Shown: positions 27,134-35,262, counted from the first letter of the stretch. The stretch is DNA of 37,925 bases from Bacteroidetes bacterium GWF2_43_63 (GCA_001769275.1 MEOQ01000010.1:1-37925), one strand, 5' to 3'. The notes: generated by a model not told the origin, from the sequence alone. A program made the numbers and translations.

Positions 27134-27174
27134 GCCCGAGGCTGGCTCAAACTTCAAACTTCAGAGCAAAAACA

Positions 27175-27260
27175 ACATTCCACCATTCCGGCCGAATAGT
27201 ATCCCTCGAAGGGTTTTGAACCCTTCGAGGGATTGTTAACCGGCCGGAACGGTGGAATGT
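27175..27260. repeat. Two-level palindrome with perfect 15-bp inner hairpin
   Basis: Outer arms ACATTCCACCATTCCGGCCG (27175-27194) and CGGCCGGAACGGTGGAATGT (27241-27260) match at 19 of 20 positions. Inner arms ATCCCTCGAAGGGTT (27201-27215) and AACCCTTCGAGGGAT (27219-27233) are perfect with a TTG loop. It lies 52 bp beyond the stop of the lipoprotein gene that ends at 27312 on the minus strand, so it may also terminate that transcript, though no T run follows. Confidence 0.8.
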
Positions 27261-27311
27261 CTTAACAAACAGCTATTTTGAGTCATCCTCTGTAGGCATC
27301 TCAGCATCCGG

Positions 27312-27848
27312 CTACATCAAAACAAACATCACAAGCCAGATTTCGAAAAGCAGCGCAAACACCGCCAATCCACTGGCAAGGCAGCCCATTTGTTCCTGAA
27401 TGGCCCACGAAATCACAAGCGCAAAAAGCAATAATGATCCGAAGAAAACAAGTACTCCCAGCACCCATCCGTTTATTCCGCCTGCCGAGGCCTTTGAATC
27501 GCTTTGCCGGCCGAGTGAATGGGGTTTGAGATCATGCATTATAATCCGTTTTGTTTCGCTTAAAGTAAATTGTATCGGACCAGGCAAATCTGATTTCAAT
27601 TTTTCAGAACTTGTCAAATTTTCTGACAGTCCAATTTGATGATCATTCAAAGAGTCTTTCTGTTCAGAATTTTGAATTTCATTGTACTTGCTTATGTGCA
27701 CAATCACTGAGTCGGTTTCGGTGCGAGCCAAAACAGCCACTTTGCGCAAATAGTTGAATTTCTGTTGAAGAAACATCTGATTGCATGATGAAAAAGCTAC
27801 TCCTAAAAGTAGAAATACGATAATATTTCTCAATAAATGTTTTTTCAT
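27312..27848 (-). CDS. Small lipoprotein with two C-terminal membrane segments (paralogue 1)
   Basis: The 178-residue product starts with a lipoprotein signal (LLLGVAFSSC, lipid-accepting Cys22). Next is a soluble stretch with LQQKFNYLRKVAVLARTETD, then a Ser/Lys/Gln-rich spacer, and two strongly hydrophobic segments at ~123-150 and ~157-178. It is a paralogue of the gene just upstream (27890-28432): both have Q-Q-(K/Y)...L.K.AV.A..E(T/S)D.V..HI.KY after the Cys and end with G-C-L.. between two membrane spans. The two genes are 41 bp apart on the same strand and probably form an operon. The family was not recognised. Position in the inner membrane seems likely from the two spans, although the lipobox alone would allow the outer membrane. 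Confidence 0.75.
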   Translation of the reverse strand: MKKHLLRNIIVFLLLGVAFSSCNQMFLQQKFNYLRKVAVLARTETDSVIVHISKYNEIQNSEQKDSLNDHQIGLSENLTSSEKLKSDLPGPIQFTLSETKRIIMHDLKPHSLGRQSDSKASAGGINGWVLGVLVFFGSLLLFALVISWAIQEQMGCLASGLAVFALLFEIWLVMFVLM

Positions 27849-27889
27849 GAGGACGATGTTTTTGCGTTCGAGTCGGGTTATCTGGATGT

Positions 27890-28432
27890 CTAATTAATAA
27901 TCATTTTGATTAGCAAAAAAGCAAGCAATACGGAAAACAGAATCCATGCACCAATCACCAGACAGCCGCTATCCGATTTCGAAATCAACCGGATAAGCGC
28001 AACGGCCAGCATAAAGGCAGCAATAAACAACAGCACACCCCACAACCACCAGATTTTTGTATCATGCGCAGCCATTTTGCCATCGCTGCGATAATCAGTA
28101 TTTGCTACAAGGAACTTTTGTACAAGGCGCATGGATTCTTCTGTAGCAATATATTTAATTGCGGAAAAAGAGGACGGTTTTTCGGAATGTCTTATTTGCG
28201 TAGCATTTGAAACATGGGCAAAATCAGCGTTTGGAACCTGTGTGATTTTTTGCTGCGATGATAAAACATTGTAATATTTTTCAATGTGCTTTCGGACAGT
28301 ATCGGATTCGGATTTTGCAGAAACAGCAATTTTGTTCAGATGTTTGTACTGCTGACTCAGCCACGGTGACTGGCATGCAGACATAGTGAGCAAAAATAAT
28401 AATCCAATTATAACTTTGAAATTCATTGCCAT
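27890..28432 (-). CDS. Small lipoprotein with two C-terminal membrane segments (paralogue 2)
   Basis: This 180-residue product is related to the downstream gene. The lipobox is LLTMSAC with Cys20 counted from the ATG at 28432; an ATG two codons later (MNFKV) is an equally good start. It has the shared LSQQYKHLNKIAVSAKSESD block, a polar middle, and membrane segments at ~125-149 (WWLWGVLLFIAAFMLAVALI) and ~155-178. The function is unknown. A -7 box lies 31 nt upstream. The gene is divergent from the TPR gene at 28626, with 193 bp between them. Tandem duplication is the simplest origin of the pair. Confidence 0.75.
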   Translation of the reverse strand: MAMNFKVIIGLLFLLTMSACQSPWLSQQYKHLNKIAVSAKSESDTVRKHIEKYYNVLSSQQKITQVPNADFAHVSNATQIRHSEKPSSFSAIKYIATEESMRLVQKFLVANTDYRSDGKMAAHDTKIWWLWGVLLFIAAFMLAVALIRLISKSDSGCLVIGAWILFSVLLAFLLIKMIIN

Positions 28433-28463
28433 TTATTGCTTCAATAAAGAAGTTCCGATTGAC

Positions 28464-28471
28464 CAAAAATA
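28464..28471 (-). promoter_or_regulatory. Bacteroidota -7 promoter box (TATTTTTG) for the lipoprotein pair
   Basis: On the minus strand TATTTTTG matches TAnnTTTG exactly and ends 31 nt before the ATG at 28432. No clear -33 element is present. Confidence 0.5.
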
Positions 28472-28625
28472 CAAAATAGATATTATTCGGAACTAATTTA
28501 GAATTGAACAATATTGTGCGCGACAAAATCTTTGTTAAAAAGAATACAAATAGCAAATTATTATAGTTTCAGCGGAATAACCCAATCAAATATTTGTTAC
28601 ATTTACGAATACAAACTATCGCCAA

Positions 28626-29372
28626 ATGAAAGAATGTATTCGATTAATTTTTCTCTTAGTTGTTTTTTCTGTAGCAACTATGAATGTAGTAGCACAGGAA
28701 ATTCCTGAAGAGGCCCGGAAACATTTAATCCGGGGTAAAACAGCGTTTGAGATTGCGAAACAGCCGAATGATTATGTGCTGGCCATCGATGAATTCAATC
28801 AGGCCATAGCTTTAGCACCAAAATGGGATGAGCCCCATTTGCAACTGGGCAAGGTTTATGAAAAAACGAAACAGTACACAGAAGCGATTACATCCCTAAA
28901 GACTTTTATTTCGCTCACGCAAGACAATACCAAAGCCAGTGAAGCTCAGGAAAAAATTTACGAGCTCGAATTTCTGGCAGAACAAACACTTACAAATGAG
29001 TCTATCGTAACCATATTATGCGAAGGATTCAGCAGTTGGGAAAAGTCAGGCGATCAGCTCTACTGGCCATATTTCACAGCTGCTAAATTTGAAAAAACAA
29101 GCGACAATTCCGTTCAACTCAAAAGAACAATGTATGGAAATGAAGGAGGTGTATTTTTCAGTGTCGACGTTAATCTGACCATCACGGACCCCATATTGAA
29201 ATTCACCACTTATTCCGATCAATGCACGCCATCATGCCCATACAATATCAGCAATGAAATTGAATTTGTTTCGAAAAAGGAAATCATCTACCGACAAACG
29301 TTGATGCCAATAATGCCGAATTCGCAATCAACCAAAGTTGAGAAACTGACCGCAAAATTCAGTAAAAAATAA
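28626..29372 (+). CDS. Secreted TPR-repeat protein (paralogue 1)
   Basis: The 248-residue product has a signal peptide (MKECIRLIFLLVVFSVATMN, cleavage near VVAQ) and a mature start QEIPEEARKHLIRGKTAFEI. About two TPR units follow (~40-115: DYVLAIDEFNQAIALAPKWD, PHLQLGKVYEKTKQYTEAIT). The C-terminal ~130 residues form an unrecognised beta-rich domain with a C-x3-C pair (QCTPSCPY). It is paralogous to the gene at 30103, sharing the mature start and TPR region. No anchor or T9SS tail is seen, so it is probably periplasmic. TACATTTA, about 28 bp before the start, is a one-mismatch -7 box. The small cysteine-rich gene follows after 48 bp. Confidence 0.78.
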   Translation: MKECIRLIFLLVVFSVATMNVVAQEIPEEARKHLIRGKTAFEIAKQPNDYVLAIDEFNQAIALAPKWDEPHLQLGKVYEKTKQYTEAITSLKTFISLTQDNTKASEAQEKIYELEFLAEQTLTNESIVTILCEGFSSWEKSGDQLYWPYFTAAKFEKTSDNSVQLKRTMYGNEGGVFFSVDVNLTITDPILKFTTYSDQCTPSCPYNISNEIEFVSKKEIIYRQTLMPIMPNSQSTKVEKLTAKFSKK

Positions 29373-29420
29373 GCAGGCATAATCTGCATAAATATAAATC
29401 AACAAAACAACCCCACGACT

Positions 29421-29741
29421 ATGAAACCCATTACATTTTTCGTTCTGCTGGTTACAATGATTTTATTCATGACACCGCTAAAAATGTCAGCTCAGGAAGA
29501 CGTTTCCGATGCCAAAACATGTGTTGTGCTTACCTTGAAGGACTGCAGCGAATACTGCACCGGTGCTCAATGTTATCAGTTCACCAACAATTGCACCTAC
29601 AAAGTAAAAGTAACCTGGAAAAGCAAACAACCCAGTGGCAAATGGATCAGTGGAGATGTGTATCTCGATCCGGGAGAAACATCAACCGAAACATACTGGT
29701 GCCCATATATTGAGGTAACCTGGAGCTATGTGAAAGCCTGA
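29421..29741 (+). CDS. Small secreted protein with six cysteines
   Basis: The 106-residue product has a signal peptide (ITFFVLLVTMILFMTPLKMSAQ), leaving a mature chain of ~81 residues. Six cysteines are present at 34, 42, 46, 51, 58 and 94, enough for three disulfides. The end is rich in aromatic and beta-branched residues (KVKVTWKSKQ, GKWISGDVYLDPGETSTETY). The layout (NNCTYKVKVTW ... LDPGET ... WCPY) suggests a compact secreted beta-sandwich, but no family could be named. It is 48 bp after a TPR protein gene with no terminator between, so co-transcription is likely. Confidence 0.7.
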   Translation: MKPITFFVLLVTMILFMTPLKMSAQEDVSDAKTCVVLTLKDCSEYCTGAQCYQFTNNCTYKVKVTWKSKQPSGKWISGDVYLDPGETSTETYWCPYIEVTWSYVKA

Positions 29742-29855
29742 TGCTGCTGTTTTTAAAATAATTCTGACCTTATGTCGGGCGTCTGTTTCATTCAACATGA
29801 AGTGTAATTTTATTGAATATTTTCAGCAACGATCAGGGTATATTTGTACAAAGTA

Positions 29856-30039
29856 TGTCTCAAAACAATATCTTCTTCAAAAACAATATTCCATCGTCCG
29901 ACTGCGACGTAGAAGCATGAGGATATGGAATCGTTGTTTTTGAAGCTGCCACGACGATTCCATATCCGCCAGCCATGGGCTAATCCTTACGAAATACGGC
30001 GGACGATGGAATATCGTAACGATTTATAATTTTGAGACA
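29856..30039. mobile_element. 184-bp MITE-like palindromic element
   Basis: The terminal inverted repeats TGTCTCAAAA (29856-29865) and TTTTGAGACA (30030-30039) are perfect. Inside them ACAATATTCCATCGTCCG (29883-29900) is matched by CGGACGATGGAATATCG (30000-30016), and GGATATGGAATCGT by ACGATTCCATATCC nearer the centre. There is no open reading frame and no obvious target duplication at the ends. Internal blocks recur at 27081-27133. It is either a non-autonomous element or a large structured intergenic repeat. Confidence 0.6.
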
Positions 30040-30102
30040 GCCTCAGAATTCAATTTGCGACTGGACTTTTTCCCATTTAAAAACAAGTAAACAAATTCAT
30101 TT

Positions 30103-30858
30103 ATGAAATCAACCCGAACAATCACCGTTATACTGTTTTTATTGGCATCGTTTGAACTTGCCGGCACGTGCTATTCACAAGAAATACCCGAAGAAGCCCG
30201 CAAACACTACGTTCGGGGTCAGACAGCCATCGAAATGATTGAGAGTGAAGTCGACTATGCTGACGTTGTCCTGGAATTTGAAACAGCCATACAACTGGCA
30301 CCAGCCTGGGCAGACCCGCATTATGATCTGGGAATGTTTCAGGACAAAATCGGGAAATATGATGACGCCATATCTCATTTAAAAAAATATCTCGAACTGG
30401 CTCCGCAGGCACCAAATGCGAGTCAGGTGCAAAGCCAGATTTATAAAATCGAATTTAAAAAAGAGAAAACAAGCGATAAGCAAATGATGATCGATTTGAT
30501 TGTAAACGGGAAAAAATCTGTGATCGGTAGCTTCAGGGGAGGAATGTGTTATCCTGCAGATTTCTATTTAAAAGCAGATGAAATATTTGTGGATATTAAC
30601 TGCGCCAGTTCGGCTCAATCTTACGGACAGACCGTTCCGGTAATGTTCGATGGCACAACATTGTCATTTACATATTACAATTATGTTTGTCCTACAGCAA
30701 CTGCATTGGACATGTGGCCTTGCGAGGAGCGTATTGAAATGGTTGGTACAGTGACGTCGAAAAATCCTTTACGATTCGACATGAAACAAAAAGTCACGCT
30801 TACAAAAACAGAAGACTCCGGGAATAACTATGAAGGCGTATGGGAGTTTACAAAGTAA
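30103..30858 (+). CDS. Secreted TPR-repeat protein (paralogue 2)
   Basis: The 251-residue product has a signal peptide (MKSTRTITVILFLLASFELA ... CYSQ) and the same mature start, QEIPEEARKH, as the gene at 28626. TPR units at ~45-120 read VVLEFETAIQLAPAWADPHY, LGMFQDKIGKYDDAISHLKK and YLELAPQAPN. The C-terminal half is a beta-rich domain with three cysteines close to aromatic residues (GGMCYPADFY, YNYVCPTATA, MWPCEERIEM). It is separated from the preceding gene by 361 bp carrying the MITE-like element, which may have split an original three-gene unit. It has no clear -7 box of its own. Confidence 0.78.
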   Translation: MKSTRTITVILFLLASFELAGTCYSQEIPEEARKHYVRGQTAIEMIESEVDYADVVLEFETAIQLAPAWADPHYDLGMFQDKIGKYDDAISHLKKYLELAPQAPNASQVQSQIYKIEFKKEKTSDKQMMIDLIVNGKKSVIGSFRGGMCYPADFYLKADEIFVDINCASSAQSYGQTVPVMFDGTTLSFTYYNYVCPTATALDMWPCEERIEMVGTVTSKNPLRFDMKQKVTLTKTEDSGNNYEGVWEFTK

Positions 30859-31095
30859 AGTCTGTCTAAAAATGATGCGCTGTTCTCAGATAGTATCATG
30901 CAACTTTGATTATTTATGAACCATTATAAAAAAGTTAAGGGATCGAAAAGTCAAGTATTGTCAGTTCCCTAGCTGCTACAAAATATCATATTCAATTCTT
31001 AATCCACGCACAATCAACTGCTTTACTTAGAGAAGCAAAATTTCTACACAATTATATTAGCCGATTAACGATTATTAACATCCATAATTGTAAAT
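30859..31095. other. AT-rich spacer, nothing recognised
   Basis: This spacer separates the TPR gene from the ETF operon. No open frame, terminator hairpin with T run, or known repeat was found. Confidence 0.5.
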
Positions 31096-31100
31096 ATGAT

Positions 31101-31108
31101 TAATTTTG
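31101..31108 (+). promoter_or_regulatory. Bacteroidota -7 promoter box (TAATTTTG) for the ETF operon
   Basis: TAATTTTG matches TAnnTTTG exactly and ends 29 nt before the ATG at 31138. An upstream in-frame ATG at 31096 precedes this box and so would not be in the transcript. Confidence 0.6.
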
Positions 31109-31137
31109 CAGTCCTAAAATTGACAAAAATCAATAAC

Positions 31138-32010
31138 ATGAGTTTTCGGATCGTAGTAATGGCAAAACAGGTACCTGACACCCGCAATGTGGGTAAGGAT
31201 GCCATGAAGGCTGATGGCACGGTGAACCGTGCAGCCCTGCCTGCAATATTCAACCCTGAGGATTTAAACGCACTGGAGATGGCACTCCGCATCAAAGATC
31301 AGATGGCCGACTGCGAAGTGGTCATTGTGACGATGGGGCCACCCCGTGCTGCCGACATCATCAGGGAAAGCATGTTCCGCGGCGCTGACCGTGGCATTTT
31401 AATTACTGACCGACGCTTTGCCGGCAGCGACACCCTCGCAACTTCGTATGCTATCTCGATGGCAGTGCGCAAGCTGTTCCCGGTGAACCTCGTCATCGCT
31501 GGCCGCCAGGCCATTGATGGAGACACCGCTCAGGTTGGCCCGCAGGTAGCCGAGAAATTGAAATTTCCTCAGATTACCTATGCCGAAGAAGTTGTGGCCG
31601 TAGATTCAACCTCTATTACCATCAAACGCCGCCTCGAAAGAGGAATCGAGATAGTAAAAACACAGTATCCTGCGGTAATTACGGTTCACGGATCGGCTCC
31701 GGCCTGTCGCACCCGCAATGCCCGCCGGCTTATGAAATTCAAAAAAGCTCGCACCGTCACCGAATTACAGGAACAGTCGCTCGATTACACCAACCTGTTC
31801 GACAAATGTCCGTACCTGAGCATTCAGGAATGGAGTGTCGATGACATCCAGGCCGACACAACATGGCTCGGGCTCAGCGGTTCACCCACCAAGGTGAAGA
31901 AAATCGAGAATGTGGTTTTCACTGCCAAGGAGTCTCTCAAAATGAATGGAACCGACGAAGACGTGAATCATCTGATGAAAACCCTCATCGATGCTCATAT
32001 TATTGGATAA
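31138..32010 (+). CDS. etfB: Electron transfer flavoprotein beta subunit
   Basis: The 290-residue product starts at ATG 31138 (MSFRIVVMAKQVPDTRNVG), where family similarity begins. The in-frame ATG at 31096 lies upstream of the promoter box. Typical EtfB motifs are FNPEDLNALEMALRIKD, MGPPRAADIIRESMFRGAD, the nucleotide-binding AGRQAIDGDTAQVGPQVAE (~residues 121-139) and IKRRLERGIEIV. With EtfA it forms the soluble heterodimer that takes electrons from acyl-CoA dehydrogenase. It is the first gene of a three-gene operon; etfA starts 17 nt after its stop. Confidence 0.95.
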   Translation: MSFRIVVMAKQVPDTRNVGKDAMKADGTVNRAALPAIFNPEDLNALEMALRIKDQMADCEVVIVTMGPPRAADIIRESMFRGADRGILITDRRFAGSDTLATSYAISMAVRKLFPVNLVIAGRQAIDGDTAQVGPQVAEKLKFPQITYAEEVVAVDSTSITIKRRLERGIEIVKTQYPAVITVHGSAPACRTRNARRLMKFKKARTVTELQEQSLDYTNLFDKCPYLSIQEWSVDDIQADTTWLGLSGSPTKVKKIENVVFTAKESLKMNGTDEDVNHLMKTLIDAHIIG

Positions 32011-32027
32011 TTAAAATCAGAAGAATC

Positions 32028-33050
32028 GTGAACAACGTATTTATATATTGTGAATTGACCGAGGAAAACACCGTGGCTGATGTCAGCCTCGAATTGTGTT
32101 CGAAAGGCCGCAAGCTGGCCAATGACCTTGGTGTTAAACTCGAAGCGGTTGTCATTGGCAATGTTGGCGAAGAAATCGCATCACAGCTTTCACCTTTTGG
32201 TGTAGATGTTTTGCATTTGGCAAAAGACAAGCGCCTGACCCCTTACACTACCATGCCTCACGCAGCCATCGTTTGCGGCATATTCAATCAGGAAAAACCT
32301 GAGATTGCATTGTTCGGTGCTACATCGGTTGGCCGCGATCTGGCTCCCCGTGTGGCTTCGGAACTGCGCTGCGGTTTGACAGCTGACTGCACATCGCTCG
32401 AAATCGGCGATCACAGCGAAGCCAAATCCGGCAAGGAATACAAAAATCTGCTCTATCAGATTCGCCCGGCTTTCGGCGGAAATATCATTGCAACCATCAT
32501 CAATCCTGAGACCCGTCCGCAAATGGCAACGGTCCGCGAAGGCGTGATGAAAAAAGAAACAGTGGCAAACGCAGGCACCATCAGCATTAAGAATGTGGAT
32601 GTAAACAAAATGGTTTCGTCCGAACTGTATGCGGTTGAAATTATTGAGCGCCACATCGAAGCTCAGAAAATAAACATCAAAAACGCCAACATAATTGTGG
32701 CCGGCGGTTACGGAGTTGGTTCAAAAGACAATTTCAAAATGCTGTTCGAACTGGCCGAAGCGCTGGGTGGCGAAGTAGGTGCCTCAAGAGCCGCAGTAGA
32801 TGCGGGCTACGTGGAACACGAACGTCAGATTGGGCAAACCGGTGTCACCGTTCGTCCGAAGCTCTACATTGCATGCGGAATCTCTGGAGCAGTGCAGCAT
32901 CGCGCTGGCATGACCGAATCTGCAACCATCATTTCCATCAACAACGATCCAAATGCGCCCATTAATAATGTAGCTGACTATGTTATTAACGCTGACATTT
33001 CGGACGTTCTGCCAAGAATGATAAAATATTACAGGTCCAATTCCAAATAA
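32028..33050 (+). CDS. etfA: Electron transfer flavoprotein alpha subunit
   Basis: The start is GTG at 32028 (reading MNNVFIYCELTEENTVADVS), 17 nt after the etfB stop, preceded by an AGAAGA-like weak ribosome site. This gives 340 residues, about normal for EtfA. A longer frame reaching back into etfB is not supported by homology. The C-terminal FAD domain is clear: VVAGGYGVGSKDNFKML, GASRAAVDAGYVEHERQIGQ, and KLYIACGISGAVQHRAGM followed by ESATIISINNDPNAPI. It acts with EtfB and the acyl-CoA dehydrogenase encoded 6 bp downstream. Confidence 0.95.
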   Translation: MNNVFIYCELTEENTVADVSLELCSKGRKLANDLGVKLEAVVIGNVGEEIASQLSPFGVDVLHLAKDKRLTPYTTMPHAAIVCGIFNQEKPEIALFGATSVGRDLAPRVASELRCGLTADCTSLEIGDHSEAKSGKEYKNLLYQIRPAFGGNIIATIINPETRPQMATVREGVMKKETVANAGTISIKNVDVNKMVSSELYAVEIIERHIEAQKINIKNANIIVAGGYGVGSKDNFKMLFELAEALGGEVGASRAAVDAGYVEHERQIGQTGVTVRPKLYIACGISGAVQHRAGMTESATIISINNDPNAPINNVADYVINADISDVLPRMIKYYRSNSK

Positions 33051-33056
33051 GACTCT

Positions 33057-34763
33057 ATGGAAAACTATTATAACGACAACAAAGCGCTCCATTTCCATTT
33101 GTTTAACCCGCTGATGGAAAAGATCGTCAGGATCAAGGAAAATAATTTTGCTGAAAAAGACGAGTATGATTATGCTCCTCAGGATTTCGAGGATGCCATG
33201 GATAACTATGAAAAAGTCCTTGAAATCATGGGCGAAATTGCAGGCGAAATCATGGCTCCCAATGCCGAAGAAGTAGATCACGAAGGTCCGCACATTGAAA
33301 ACAATGAAGTGATTTATGCAAAAGGCACAGCGCAGAATCTGAAAGCTTTATCCGATGCACAGGTGGTTGGTATGGCGATCCCGAGAAAATACAAAGGTCT
33401 GAATTTCCCGATTCTGCCGATTGTTATGAGCAACGAAATTGTTGCCCGTGCCGACGCCAGTTTCAGCAACATCTGGGGTTTGCAGGACTGTGCCGATACT
33501 CTTCACGAATTTGCGAGCGAGGAAATAAAACAGAAATTTCTGCCCATGTTTTGCGAAGGAAAAACCGCAGCCATGGATCTTACCGAACCTGATGCAGGAA
33601 GCGACCTTCAGGCTGTTCAGCTTAAAGCCACTTTCAGCGAAAAAGACAATTGCTGGTATCTGGATGGCGTGAAACGTTTCATCACCAACGGCGATGCCGA
33701 CATTGCGCTTGTCATGGCCCGCTCCGAAGAAGGAACCAAAGACGCCCGCGGTATTTCATTGTTTGTGTACGACCGGAGAGAAAACAAAGTGATTATCCGC
33801 CGCCTCGAAAATAAATTAGGTATCAAGGGCTCCCCCACCTGCGAACTCGTGTTTAAGCACGCGCCTGCACAGCTGGTTGGCGAACGCCGCATGGGTCTGC
33901 TCAAATATGTGATGTCGCTCATGAACGCAGCTCGTCTGGGTGTTGCCGCTCAGGGCACAGGAATCTCCGAAGCCGCTTACCGTGCGGCATACGCTTATGC
34001 CAAAGAAAGAGAACAGTTCGGAAAAGCCATCATTGAATTTGCTCCGGTTTACGAAATGCTGGCCATGATGCGCGCTAAGATTGATTCTTCACGGGCATTG
34101 TTGTACGAGACCAGTCGCTATGTTGATATTTATAAAGGCCTGTCATTTAAATCGCTCGAGGAAAAACTCGACAACGACGAGCGCAACGAATTGAAGCATT
34201 ATCAGCGGCTTTCCGACATCATGACCCCGCTCACAAAACTATTCACAACTGAATACAGCAATCAGGTGGCCTACGACGCCATTCAGGTTCTCGGTGGCTC
34301 TGGCTATATGAAAGACTATCCGGTGGAACGCTATTATCGCGATGCGCGAATCACGAATATATACGAAGGTACTTCACAGCTGCAGGTGGTTGCTGCCGTC
34401 AAAGGCGTCATCAACGGAGCATTCCAGAGTCTTATGGAAGACAAAGCACGCATTGCAGTGAAACCCGAGCTGAAATATCTGATGGATATTCTTGCCAAGA
34501 TGCAGGATCAGTTTGTCAAGACTGTTGACAAGATCAAGGAAAAAAATCATGCAGAGCTTCTTGATTTCCACGCACGTCGTCTGGTTGAAATGGCAGGTCA
34601 CATCATTTCCGGATACCTGCTTGTTCACGATGCCAACAAAGAAGATATGTTTGCGAAATCAGCCGATATTTACGTACGCTACGGCCGCTCGCATAACATC
34701 GCTGCTGCGCACTACATCTCGCACACCGACGAAGAAGACCTGAGCTCTTACAACATCGATTAA
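33057..34763 (+). CDS. Acyl-CoA dehydrogenase (long, ~570-residue Bacteroidota type)
   Basis: The 568-residue flavoprotein has MDLTEPDAGSDLQ and WYLDGVKRFITNGDADIA in the FAD/substrate domain, GAQxTG-like MNAARLGVAAQGTGISEAAY, and YAKEREQFGKAI. The signature IYEGTSQLQ carries the likely catalytic base at Glu437. It is ~190 residues longer than short- or medium-chain enzymes. The extra length is an N-terminal ~50 residues and a C-terminal helical region, a layout found in conserved Bacteroidota enzymes beside etfBA. It would oxidise an acyl-CoA and pass electrons to the ETF encoded upstream, or work in the reductive direction in butyrate-type fermentation. The substrate chain length cannot be read from the sequence. 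It is the last gene of the operon. Confidence 0.93.
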   Translation: MENYYNDNKALHFHLFNPLMEKIVRIKENNFAEKDEYDYAPQDFEDAMDNYEKVLEIMGEIAGEIMAPNAEEVDHEGPHIENNEVIYAKGTAQNLKALSDAQVVGMAIPRKYKGLNFPILPIVMSNEIVARADASFSNIWGLQDCADTLHEFASEEIKQKFLPMFCEGKTAAMDLTEPDAGSDLQAVQLKATFSEKDNCWYLDGVKRFITNGDADIALVMARSEEGTKDARGISLFVYDRRENKVIIRRLENKLGIKGSPTCELVFKHAPAQLVGERRMGLLKYVMSLMNAARLGVAAQGTGISEAAYRAAYAYAKEREQFGKAIIEFAPVYEMLAMMRAKIDSSRALLYETSRYVDIYKGLSFKSLEEKLDNDERNELKHYQRLSDIMTPLTKLFTTEYSNQVAYDAIQVLGGSGYMKDYPVERYYRDARITNIYEGTSQLQVVAAVKGVINGAFQSLMEDKARIAVKPELKYLMDILAKMQDQFVKTVDKIKEKNHAELLDFHARRLVEMAGHIISGYLLVHDANKEDMFAKSADIYVRYGRSHNIAAAHYISHTDEEDLSSYNID

Positions 34764-34791
34764 TTATTTTTTGAAATATTACTGCCAATAT

Positions 34792-34820
34792 AAAAGCCGG
34801 ATTTGTTCCGGCTTTTTTTT
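34792..34820 (+). terminator. Intrinsic terminator of the etfB-etfA-acyl-CoA dehydrogenase operon
   Basis: AAAAGCCGGA (34792-34801) and TCCGGCTTTT (34807-34816) form a perfect 10-bp stem with loop TTTGT, followed by a run of T. It lies 28 bp after the stop codon. Confidence 0.92.
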
Positions 34821-34993
34821 GTGCTGCCACAAAGACACAAAGCAAGGAGTAGAATGCCTTCTCCAACCTCTCTGCGTCGCTGCAAGCGACCTGAGTGCGT
34901 TGGAGAAACACCATGGCGCAGATATGTTTTCCGTGACATGGCTGTCTGCAGCACAAGAGAAGGTTTGGCGAAGTCTTCAAAAATATTTTTGCC

Positions 34994-35017
34994 GGGTTGA
35001 GTCTGGAGACTCAACCC
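34994..35017. repeat. Perfect 11-bp hairpin GGGTTGAGTCT/AGACTCAACCC
   Basis: Arms at 34994-35004 and 35007-35017 flank a GG loop. It is the same type as the inner hairpin at 26967-26991 (GGGTTTAGTCT/AGACTAAACCC), with compensating changes in both arms. The surrounding spacer (34821-35056) shows no gene. Confidence 0.7.
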
Positions 35018-35056
35018 AACAGATTTTTCATTAAAGACTTCGCCCAACTTCTACCT

Positions 35057-35262
35057 GCTGTCATCCTGAGACATCCAGCGATGCGCGTTTTGCAACCTAA
35101 ATAAAAAATGACAAAAAAGCTGCTGTCACGCTGAGACCCGCCGCTGTCAAATTGAGCCCTGCCTGCTGTCACACTGAGCGGAGTCGAAGTGTCGTAGCAG
35201 GATAAACTCCGTCGAAATGTCGGCAGCGGGATAAACTCCGTCGAAGCGTCGGCAGCGAAAAT
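35057..35262. repeat. Cluster of short direct repeats between genes
   Basis: GCTGTCAnnnTGAG occurs four times (from 35057, 35122, 35143 and 35165). The fourth continues as ACTGAGCGGAGTCGAAGTGT, a type of repeat widely scattered in Bacteroidota genomes. GGATAAACTCCGTCGAA followed by a GTCGGCAGCG block occurs twice in tandem (35199-35260). No coding potential was seen. Confidence 0.65.

Noticed and set aside
26760-27262. CRISPR array or attachment site
   Set aside because: The palindromes differ from one another, are not evenly spaced, and no cas or integrase gene is near.
29856-30039. Insertion sequence with its own transposase
   Set aside because: The 184-bp element is too short and has no open frame; at most it is non-autonomous.
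31863-32027. N-terminal extension of etfA into etfB
   Set aside because: The extra residues (MARAQRFTHQ...) show no EtfA similarity and overlap etfB by 148 bp. The GTG at 32028 begins exactly at the conserved domain.
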